From positions 1 through 24,176 of the forward strand of contig JBBBWG010033596.1 of assembly GCA_037176905.1 (NCBI GenBank): a DNA stretch of 24,176 nt, read 5' to 3'. The stretch's first letter is position 1. Each line of letters starts with the position of its first letter. This document shows positions 1 to 8,853 of this stretch, one piece after another. Position numbers and translations under genes: made by a program. Source of the stretch: Azolla pinnata (Eukaryota; Streptophyta; Polypodiopsida; Salviniales; Salviniaceae). Under the pieces are notes generated by a model. The model was given only the letters and a program-made list of their open reading frames with translations. It had not been told where the DNA came from and searched no databases.

Positions 1-96
1 CTTCTTCTTCTTCTTCTTCTTCTTCTTCTTCCCCTGTTCTGCTTCTGCTTCTGCTTCTGCTTCTGCTTCTTGTGATTCTGCTGCTGCTTCGTCCTC
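1..96. repeat. CTT microsatellite and TTCTGC-type repeat in the transporter leader
   Basis: Ten CTT triplets fill positions 1-30, followed by an imperfect run of TTCTGC and TGCTTC units up to about 96. The tract lies just upstream of the transporter start codon at 101, so it is probably 5' untranslated sequence or core promoter. Pyrimidine-rich leaders of this kind are common in plant genes. The window begins inside the run, so its real length is unknown. Confidence 0.8.
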
Positions 97-100
97 GCCC

Positions 101-246
101 ATGGCTTCCTCTGTCTCTCCTGAATCCTCCCAGGATCACGGCGCTCTCTACCACCTCAGCAGAAGCCTCGATCAACCTCTCGACATCGAAGCTTCCCGCC
201 TCACCACACCTCCTCCCCCAAAGGTACATATCTCCCGGGATCGCTG

Positions 247-289
<43 letters not shown>

Positions 290-3200
290 CTGTGTTTCTA
301 GCAGTTTTGATCCTCTCTGAGCTAAGATTCTTCTGTCTCCATGCCTTCGATGGGGTTGTGATTTGTACACGCGCTCATCTTCTTCCCCCGATCTCATTCT
401 TAACCAGTGCTCTTGTAATGCTGGCTTTTTGTTTTCTCTCCGCAGCCTTCCACGGCTATGGTGACGCTGCTCTTTGCGTTCCAGAGCCTTGGGATCGTGT
501 ATGGAGATCTCGGGACTTCTCCTCTTTACGTCTACCGAAGCATCTTCCCCCATGGCTTTTCTCAGGGGAAGGAACAAGAGGAGCTTGTGGGAGCTCTCTC
601 GCTCATCATCTACGCTTTGATCCTTATACCTCTCATCAAATACACATTCATTGTCATGAGAGCCAATGACAATGGAGAAGGTAAAAGATAGCTCGTTTTT
701 CCTCAGAATCTTTGTGTTCCTAACCGAATCTGCCCTCGTCTGCATTGGATTGTATGAAGAGAAGTACTGCCATTCTCTCTCAAACCAAAATGAACACGAC
801 ATCTTCATCCAAACGTAAGCGAGAAGCAGAAATCTTAATCTCAGAAGCCTCGTTTACCACGCGTAAATCGCAGAGCTTTTGCAGTCATGCTTTTTTAACG
901 AGCTATGGAGCGTGTTTCTGTGTCATTGTTCAAATTTTATGTCTTCGCGATTCCTTATTTATGAAGTTCCAGCATTTTGCAGGAGGGACGTTTGCACTCT
1001 TCTCGTTGATCTGTCGGCATGTCAAGACAGACACTATTCCGAATCAGCATCCTACTGATCAATCATTGACGACGTATAGTATGACCAGACTAGAAGAAGG
1101 CTTGGTAGCAAGGAAAGTCAAAAAATGGCTCGAAGGAAGCTATTGGGGCCAAAAGATTCTCGTCATCTTGGTTCTCCTCGGTACCTCTATGCTTATTGGA
1201 GATGGCATATTGACACCTGCAATTTCAGGTTCAGGATCTGTTTCCGTTGATTAAGTGATTATGAAAGCTTGTGGAATTGAAAACTGCAAATTGGTGAAGA
1301 ATAGACATGCTAGAACCTTGATTTGGATCACAAATCCCTGCGATTGATTGAAGATGATGTGTTGTGGGATTTGGTATTGAAAGAGCTTACACATCACCAT
1401 GAGAATGCTCGCAAGGAATGTCGTTAAATGTTTTCCCAGCTTTCTTTTCGGGCTGGTAATGTAATCTGTTTCAACAGAGGATTGTTATTCAATCAAGGTT
1501 CTTCGTAGAGTAACACATCTGAAATTTTGGACACTGCGTTCAGCTTTGCATGAAGCTTGTGAATCTGATGACCCAATTTTACCTGAGATTTCATTGGAAT
1601 CGGAAATTTCTGCAAGCCTTAGATGTATGATTCCATCATTACCACATGATACTCTTCCTTTGTTATGATCATGCAGTGCTGTCTTCAGTTGGTGGGATCA
1701 AGGTAAATCAACCGAAAGTTGAAGAAGGTGGGTTTTCCCATGCATTTTCTTTGAGCTTCATTTGGTTACGAATCAGCTTTATGCTATGGTTTTGTGCCTA
1801 TCTGCAGGTTGGGTAGTTGGGATAGCATGTATCATTCTATTGTTTCTATTCAGTGTTCAGTGGCTTGGGACTGACAGAGTAGGCTGGTTTTTTGCGCCGG
1901 CTGTCTTAATTTGGCTCGTTTCTATTGGCACCATTGGGATTTACAATACAATCAAGCATGATTACATGGTGCTAAAGGCCTTTTCACCTGTGTATATAGT
2001 TCGATACTTTACTAATAATTCAACGAAGAATTGGGTATCATTGGGAGGCGTGCTCCTTAGTATTACAGGTATGATATGTCGAGGAAGATAATGACTTTGG
2101 TGAGTTTGTGTATGACAACGACGTTTTTCTTTCAACAGGTACAGAAGCATTATATGCTGATGTGGGACATTTCTCTGTATTGTCTGTCCAGGTTCACAAC
2201 CGGCATAGCTTGCATATATAAATTGTCCATATTCTGTATGTTTTCACTATCACATGCTCCACACATGGGATCTGCATTAGATTCATGGTCTTTCGAAAGG
2301 CCTGCATTAGATTCATGTTCTTTTGGTGGATGTCTATGTATTGTGCAGCTTGCTTTCGGGTGTTTTGTGCTGCCGTGCTTGCTTGCAGCATATGTGGGTC
2401 AAGCTGCATATCTCTCTCAAAATCCCCTTGATGTGCAACAAGCTTTCTACAAATCTATACCTGGTAAGGAAAACACCTGCTTTTGTACTTCTTCCATCTA
2501 TTTGTGATGTGGTGTAACGTGTGATATAGCATAGGTTCTGTTCGGTTTCAGTAAGACAGTTAGTTGAGTGTGGTTAGGTTCATGGGTGTCAAGGGCATGT
2601 GTCAGAATGTAATAAGCTCAAGGTGTCCCTCTTCTTTTCTCCAGAAGGAGTATATTGGCCAATATTTGTTATCGCGACATTGGCAGCCATCATCGCAAGT
2701 CAAGCTACCATATCTGCAACATTCTCTATTATTAAGCAGTCTGTAGCACTGGGCTGCTTTCCGAGAGTGAAAATCGTGCACACATCTCAAAAGCACTATG
2801 GGCAGGTCTATATTCCTGAAATCAACTGGATCTTGATGGTATTGTGCATTATTATCACGGCCGGGTTCAAGGAGACAGTCCAGATTGGGAACGCGTATGG
2901 TGAGTTCCAGGTTTTTGCACTCTCGATATCTTAGCACTGCATGCATTTTGCTTACATTTCATCAGGGGTCTATTGCTTGTGCAGGCATTGCTGTGGTGGT
3001 TCTGATGATTGTCACCACAATTCTGATGGGTATTGTGATGCTATTAGTATGGCAAACGAACTTCGTGCTCACTCTTTTGTTCGTCGTTGTCTACCTGGTG
3101 GTGGAAGTCATCCTCTTGTCGGCGATGCTCTTCAAGTTTGATCAGGGTGGATGGGCACCCCTGGCCATTGCTGGCCTTTTCTTGCTTGTTATGTATACTT

Positions 3201-3979
3201 GGCACTACGGTACGCTGAAGAAGTATGAGATCGAGAAGCAGAATAAGGTTCCCTTGAGCTGGATTCTTGGCCTGGGCCCTTCCCTGGGGCTTGTAAGAGT
3301 ACCGGGAGTCGGGCTTATATACTCAGAGCTAGCACATGGGGTTCCTTCGATCTTCTCCCATTTCATGACTCATTTACCTGCCATACACTCGGTGGTTGTA
3401 TTTGTATGCATCAAATATCTTCCTGTCAACAGGGTCCCTGCTAGTGAGAGGTTCCTGTTTAGAGGAATAGGGCCCAAGGAATTTCGTCTGTATCGGTGCG
3501 TGGCAAGATATGGGTATATGGATTTGCACAAGAAGGACGACAAATTGGAGGAGACCCTTCTCGATAATCTCGAGTATTATATCAAAGACAATGCATTATC
3601 AGAGGACTGCAGCGACTCGCAAGAACCGGAGATGCCGAGATCGTCGCATAACGACTCGATAGAAGAAGACGGGTCTGTGCAAATGCTGTCTGCATCAGGG
3701 AGCAGGAATGCACGCTGTCGGGTTCATTTTGCGGCTGAGCCCGAAGAACACGACAGAGAATCGGAGAACCTTCTTTTCTTGCATCAAGCCAGAGAGTCTG
3801 GGGTGGTTCATATCCTCGGAGATGTGATAGTGAAGGCAAAGAGAGATTCTAACTTGGTCCATAAATTTATAGTAGACTACATCTACTCGCTGCTCCGTCG
3901 AATCTGCCGCGAGAACAGCGTGGCCTTGAATATCCCACACGAAAGCCTCTTCAATGTTGGTCAGGTGTACTATCTATGA
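101..3979 (+). CDS. HAK/KUP: HAK/KUP/KT-family potassium transporter, nine exons
   Basis: This is a multi-pass potassium (K+) uptake transporter of the plant KUP/HAK/KT family, acting at the plasma membrane or tonoplast. Exons read as 101-223, 446-680, 983-1228, 1677-1727, 1808-2068, 2139-2191, 2349-2463, 2645-2899 and 2985-3979. All introns are GT-AG. The exons sum to 2334 nt, giving 777 aa, which is usual for plant members. Family signatures occur in order: [15 protein letters not shown] (residues 57-71), [20 protein letters not shown] across the exon 2/3 join, [10 protein letters not shown] at the end of exon 3, [15 protein letters not shown] in exon 8, and a long hydrophilic C-terminal tail ending NVGQVYYL. 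Many hydrophobic segments are evident through exons 4-9. The ATG at 101 was chosen because its exon is in frame with the GDLGTSPLY exon and matches the short cytosolic N-terminus of the family. The subfamily, and high- versus low-affinity type, cannot be told by eye. No break is seen. Confidence 0.95.
251..285. repeat. TC dinucleotide microsatellite in transporter intron 1
   Basis: About seventeen TC units lie just downstream of the first donor site (224) of the transporter gene. This is a simple sequence repeat inside an intron, and nothing else is visible there. Confidence 0.85.
2272..2330. repeat. Two-copy 30-bp tandem repeat in transporter intron 6
   Basis: The string CTGCATTAGATTCATG starts at 2272 and again at 2302, and the rest of the unit is similar but diverged. 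It lies between the donor at 2192 and the acceptor at 2347-2348, so it is not translated. Confidence 0.6.
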
Positions 3980-5390
3980 GCACATAGCCATGTTATGACA
4001 GTGACTCCCACCAAATGGAAATTGCATCTTTGCTCAATCCACCTGCGTGTTGATTGACTGCTGGCCATTTGTATCTGATCTTATCGAAGCTATTTGGTCA
4101 GCGCGAGGTGTAAGAAATAAGAGCATTTTATAACAGTTGGGATGTATAAAATAAGAAGCTGGTTAAGTGGAGCTGTCCAGTGGTGAACTTGCAAAAGGTC
4201 CTTGCCGCTCATGCACTACTGGTTGTCTGTGTCATGAAGGTCTGCCATGAAAGGCACCAGCAGCAATGGAGGGGGTTTCACAGAGATCAGTCATTTGGAG
4301 TCTTACCCAAAATAGTGCTCGGATGTATGCTGTTCCAAGTTGAGGGTTTCAGCCATCAAATCTTTGATTCTCTCTCGCATTATCAAACAAATTCTTGGTT
4401 ATGCCTTGCTACTGATAGATAGACTGAAGCCCAACTTGTGTCGGCACCTAACCCATTCTCAGTCGGCTTCATGTTCTTTGTTTCTCCTCTCTATGTATAT
4501 TTATCATATTCTTAACATCTCTAAACAGACATATCAAGTAGTATTTGCAAGGAATGCAGTTGTTATTCTCTTTTGTTTTGCATCAAGAAGCACCTAACAT
4601 GCGTCCAAATCTCTTAGTTGATCTAGATACGAAAAGCACCATTGTTAATGAAATAGATGATGGACAACTTCAAATTAACACCTCAAACAATTTGCTTCTA
4701 CATACATTGGACTTCATTTTCCTGTTTATAGAATTCGCCTATGTAAACTGAAAGAGGATTGTATTATGGAATTTATCAAATGATTATTTGGGGTTTGGAT
4801 CACTAAAGTAAAATTTTTACTTCATTTTTATAGACTTTAAGCAGCTTCCAGAATCGATGTTACATCTTCATCAGCAGGGGTGTTCAACGTATACCAGTCA
4901 AGAACAGCTTGGGAAAAATACAAAAGGAGCTCCTATGTGATACATTCTTGGATTTCTTATCAATGGACATGACCTGCACTCTTTGTATAGTCATGTTTCC
5001 ATTTCAAAAAGACCATGTAGACCGTCCTAATAGCAGGAAATAGGGCTTGTAATGTATGCATACTCCATGAATGAAAATAGGGCTCACCATGTGTATCCTG
5101 CATGCATTGGTAAACCACTTGCATTCATGGACTGTTAACCTACACTATTTTGTGATCATATTTGATCCACTTCTTTCTATTGCTGCTGTTTTCAGATCTA
5201 ATCTGATGGCTGGAACATTACAAACTCATATATTCATCATTCGGTAAACTGTTTGCTGGCATTCTTTGTTTAGAATCTGCTTGCTACTCGTGCAAAATGC
5301 ATGGCACCTTGAACCACTGTTTCTGAGATGTACCAACCACCACGGATCTTCCCTCAGACCACCAGCTTTCTATTTGTAAAGGCCTGATGA
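3980..5390. other. Convergent intergenic gap, no gene seen
   Basis: This gap lies between the transporter stop codon and the PPR stop codon, so it should contain the 3' untranslated regions of both. A polyadenylation-like context (GAAATAAGAG near 4114, TATAAAATAAG near 4145) may end the transporter transcript. Short open frames are present but have no recognisable composition or motif. The last ~50 bases (5340-5390), read on the minus strand, may be the decayed continuation of the PPR coding region (see findings). Confidence 0.6.
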
Positions 5391-7217
5391 TCACAGAGAC
5401 AACACATTTTCTGGCCACATCTGGTCTTCTGCATACAAATTTGAAAGCAAGATGTATGAAAGAACCTTCCCTGGAATGAACTTCACGCAGTTTTCAGCAG
5501 CTTTGCAACCTCGATCCGTGTCATAGTGAATTCTACATGCACCGAGCAACGAGAGCCACGCCATTCCGAGTTTACCCGAGGGCACGTTCTCGATCAATTC
5601 CTCTGCATCATCCAAACGCCCAGCTCTAGCGAGAAGATAAATCAGGCAAAGATAATGCTCTCCAGATGGTGCGATGCCGTGGTCTTTGTGCATGGAAACA
5701 AAGAAATGGGCACCTTCTTCGAGCAGCCCCGACCGGCTGCAGCCAGTTAGAACAGATACGAACGTGACATCGTCAGGCTGGAAGCCTTGAAGCTGCATCA
5801 GTTCAAACAGCCTCAACGCTTCTACGCTATCACCATTCTGGACAGATGCCGTGATAATCGCTGTCCACGATATTCTATCGCGGCGAAGCATTCTCTCGAA
5901 GACTTTCCTGGCCTCGTAGACACCACCACACTCCCCATAGAAACTGATGAGAGAGTTACACAGCAGAATGTCCTCATTATGATGATGGCATACCGCGGCT
6001 CTATACACATCCTGGCCCTCTTCGATCGCCGCCAGATTCGCGCACACATCCAGCAAGGTCGTATACGTAGATTTATCAGGCTGCAACCCCTTCAGATGCA
6101 TCTTGTTATACAGTCTTACGGCATCCTTGCCCCTGTTGTTCTGGGAGAAGACGGCGATCATGGCGTTCCAAACCACCAAACTGTTTGAGGACATGCTCTC
6201 AAACACATGTTTGGCATGGAAGAGGCTCCCCTGTTTTCCATACATCGAGAAGAGCGCTGTGCTTACCTCCTCATCCTGTTCGTACCTGCTATCCACAATA
6301 GCTGCATGAATCAGCTGGCCTTCTTCCAATGTGCATGCTTCCAAGGCACTGATGAACGATACATGGTCTGGCGAGAACCCACGCCTCATCATCTCCCCAA
6401 ACTCGGAAAGCGCATCTTCTCTGCTTCCAGCTCGAGCCAACAGCCCAATCACGGCGTTCCACATGGCCACATCGCGATCGGAGGATTGCTCGAAAACATG
6501 CCGAGCATCGCGCAAGCTTCCGCACTTGCCATACATGTTGAGCGCCGCGGTGCACACGAGCGTGTTCCGCTCGAGCCCGAAACCAACCGCCTCTGCGTGA
6601 ACATCTTGCCCTATGCGTACGTTGAGAGGCCGAAGAATCGCGCAGGCATCGAGGGCGCCGACGAAGGAGAACCTGTCCCCGGCGAATCCTTCCTCTTTCA
6701 TTCCATAGAACAGATGCAAGGCCTGCAAGGCAAGGCCACGGCGCGCGAAAGACGAGATCATAGCATTCCATGTGACGGTATCTCGAAGCGGGGTGGAACA
6801 GAAGGCATGGAAAGCGCTCCAAATATCGTCGCTTTGCGCATAGGCCTTGATGAGCATGTTCCAGGAGAAGACATTGGGGCTGGAGATGCGGCGGAACGCT
6901 GCATCGGAATCCTGCGGGCAGCCGCAATTCGCATACATCTCGATGAGGCAGTTCCCGACGAAGGTGAGGCGATCGATGCCTCGTGCACGGAGGAGGGCAT
7001 GGAGGAGCTTGCCTTGGGAGAGGGATTTGGAGCAGCCGAGCTCTCGGAGCCGAGAAGCTGCGCTCGAGATGCCTCCGGGGCTCGACAGAGCTCTCTCCCA
7101 CCAGATTCCATGGCTATTATGCCTGTCAGAATCCTCACAACAATCTGTAGCTCCTCCTTCAGATGCCCTCCTCCTGGTTGCTGCCGATCTATGTGGGCGT
7201 TTTTGCCCACGGTTCAT
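5391..7217 (-). CDS. PLS-class pentatricopeptide-repeat protein ending within the E motif
   Basis: This is an intronless 608-aa PPR protein. Members of the family bind single-stranded organelle RNA through tandem ~35-residue helical repeats and direct editing, splicing or stability. About a dozen P, L and S type repeats run from near residue 70 to near 530. They are marked by recurring forms such as NCLIEMYANCG, WNAMISSFARRG, ALNMYGKCGSLRDA, WNAVIGLLARAG and WTAIITASVQNG. They are followed by an E-like stretch (WLSLLGACRIH, then YILLSNLYAED). The frame then stops after WPENVLSL, where an E/E+ or DYW tail would normally continue. The start is the first Met after an in-frame stop at 7251-7253. 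The N-terminus is Arg-rich but also acidic, so an organelle transit peptide is not obvious. The start codon lies in what seems to be a degenerate unit of the adjoining minisatellite. It is either a truncated but functional gene or an early pseudogene. Confidence 0.9.
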   Translation of the reverse strand: MNRGQKRPHRSAATRRRASEGGATDCCEDSDRHNSHGIWWERALSSPGGISSAASRLRELGCSKSLSQGKLLHALLRARGIDRLTFVGNCLIEMYANCGCPQDSDAAFRRISSPNVFSWNMLIKAYAQSDDIWSAFHAFCSTPLRDTVTWNAMISSFARRGLALQALHLFYGMKEEGFAGDRFSFVGALDACAILRPLNVRIGQDVHAEAVGFGLERNTLVCTAALNMYGKCGSLRDARHVFEQSSDRDVAMWNAVIGLLARAGSREDALSEFGEMMRRGFSPDHVSFISALEACTLEEGQLIHAAIVDSRYEQDEEVSTALFSMYGKQGSLFHAKHVFESMSSNSLVVWNAMIAVFSQNNRGKDAVRLYNKMHLKGLQPDKSTYTTLLDVCANLAAIEEGQDVYRAAVCHHHNEDILLCNSLISFYGECGGVYEARKVFERMLRRDRISWTAIITASVQNGDSVEALRLFELMQLQGFQPDDVTFVSVLTGCSRSGLLEEGAHFFVSMHKDHGIAPSGEHYLCLIYLLARAGRLDDAEELIENVPSGKLGMAWLSLLGACRIHYDTDRGCKAAENCVKFIPGKVLSYILLSNLYAEDQMWPENVLSL

Positions 7218-7234
7218 GCGTGTGGGGACAAGAA

Positions 7235-7502
7235 TCTGAAGAAATGCCCACTATTCCATGTGTGCCGAGGATCTGATCTGAAGAAGAATGCCCGCGGATC
7301 TGATTCGAAGAAATCCCCACCATTCCATGCGTGCCATGAATCTGAAGAAATGCCCACTGCTCCAAGGATCTGAAGAAATGCCCACTATTCCATGTGTGCC
7401 GAGGATCTGATCTGAAGAAGAATGCCCGCGGATCTGATTCGAAGAAATCCCCACCATTCCATGCGTGCCATGAATCTGAAGAAATGCCCACTGCTCCAAG
7501 GA
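7235..7502. repeat. 134-bp higher-order tandem duplication inside the minisatellite
   Basis: Positions 7235-7368 and 7369-7502 appear identical by eye. Each spans several degenerate minisatellite units and begins TCTGAAGAAATGCCCAC. A third, shorter start follows at 7503 with one change (TCTGAGG). Identity between the two copies points to a recent unequal exchange or slippage event. Confidence 0.88.
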
Positions 7503-8150
7503 TCTGAGGAAATGCCCACTGTTCCAAGGATCTGATTTCCAAGAATCCCCACCATTCCATGTGTGCCAAGGATCTGATTTCCAAGAATCCCCACCATTCC
7601 ATGAGTGCCAAGGATCTGATTTCCAAGAATGCCCACCATTCCATGCGTGACTAAGCACCTGATTCGAAGAATGCCCACCATTCCATGCGTGCTAAGCATC
7701 TGATTCGAAGAATGCCCACTATTCCATGCGTGCTAAGCATCTGATTTTGAAGAATGCCCACCATTCCATGCGTGCTAAGCATCTGATTTTGAAGAATGCC
7801 CACCATTCCATGCGTGTGCTAAGCATATGATTTTGAAGAATGCCCACCATTCCATGCGTGTGCTAAGCATATGATTTTGAAGAATGCTAAGCATCTGATT
7901 CGAAGAATACCCACCATTCCATGTGTTCTGATTCCAAGAATGCCCACCATTCCATGACCGCTAAGGATCTGATTCGAAGAATGCCCACCATTCCATGTCT
8001 GCTAAAGGATCTGATTCGAAGAATGCCCACAATTCATTCCATGCGTTCTAAGGATCCGATTCCAAGAACGCCCACAATCCATTCAATGCGTTCTAAGGAT
8101 CCGATTCCAAGAACGCCCACAATTCATTCCATGCGTTCTAAGGATCTGAT
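7235..8150. repeat. ~42-bp minisatellite array
   Basis: About twenty units share the core AAGAATGCCCACCATTCCAT followed by GCGTGCTAAG and ATCTGATTC. Consecutive cores start at 7628, 7670, 7711, 7753, 7795 and 7839, so spacings are 41-44 bp. Units on the left (7235-7550) are shorter or rearranged, and those on the right (7920-8150) carry small insertions, so homogenisation is strongest in the middle. The array fills the space upstream of the PPR gene. Because 42 is a multiple of three, the minus strand stays open in some units and gives spurious 14-residue-repeat frames. Confidence 0.92.
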
Positions 8151-8577
8151 TTGAAAGAATGGAAGGAAACATGCCCACTATTTGTATGTTTTTTCTTTTT
8201 TTGTTTCTATTCCAAAGAATCTGGAGCTTGATGGCCCTTCGGAAATTGATACCTCGAGTTGGTCGAGCGCGATCGATCGATCGATCGATCCGGGTGCGAT
8301 CTAACATGGCTGGTGCCGATTGAGCGAAGGAGGTTCTAGCCTCCGATCTGCCGCAACAATAGTCAGTACGAGGACAACAAGCAAGATACGGCAACGGGGA
8401 AAGTCGGCTGATCTGAACTTTTGGCGCTTGTGCCTCGATCCAGAGCCTTCCTCGCCTGCATTCATCTGATCGTGAACACACGGTCGACTGTGGCAATCGT
8501 CGTAATTCGATCAGCACATCCCTAATCTGTATCCGATTGTTGTAGATGCGAGATCGGCGATCTCATCTCCCTGGAAT
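8151..8577. other. Intergenic stretch with a GATC run, no gene seen
   Basis: This is unique sequence between the minisatellite and the NOC3 promoter region. It contains a short perfect GATC tetranucleotide run at 8271-8290, which is self-complementary. I see no coding signal on either strand. Confidence 0.5.
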
Positions 8578-8705
8578 CCCTAAACCATCGATCGAAACAC
8601 GCCCCCTGAAACGTAAAACCTCGATGCCCTAAACCCTAGCATTGGAACACCCTTAAAACCTCCCCAAAACCCAAAACCCTAATCATCCTAGCAAACCCTA
8701 AACCT
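8578..8705 (+). promoter_or_regulatory. Telo-box cluster upstream of NOC3
   Basis: AAACCCTA-type motifs occur around 8578, 8626-8640, 8673-8682 and 8692-8703, about 150-280 bp before the NOC3 start codon. In plants, telo-boxes are known to be enriched in promoters of ribosomal-protein and ribosome-biogenesis genes. NOC3 is such a gene, so a regulatory role is a reasonable inference. A CTT-rich tract (8797-8830) follows and is likely 5' untranslated sequence. Confidence 0.55.
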
Positions 8706-8853
8706 CTCTCTATTTGCTCTGTTTGACCATATGAAGCAATCAAGATGTTGAGCTTAAGAATTGAACATATATTTACAAAAGACTTGAAGAACAAAACCCT
8801 TCCTCTTCTTCTTCTCTTCTTTCCCTCTCCTGAGACTGAGAAAGATCGTCCCC

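Noticed and set aside
72-320. Open frame overlapping the start of the transporter gene
   Set aside because: It reads through the TC microsatellite in intron 1 and is out of frame with the conserved transporter exons.
6207-7373. Long plus-strand frame antisense to the PPR gene
   Set aside because: It is a shadow of GC-rich PPR coding sequence and has no domain-like content.
7189-7699. Minus-strand frames with 14-residue MEWWGFLEIRSL-type repeats
   Set aside because: The period of 42 bp is divisible by three, so the minisatellite stays open by chance. The units are frame-shifted or interrupted elsewhere in the array.
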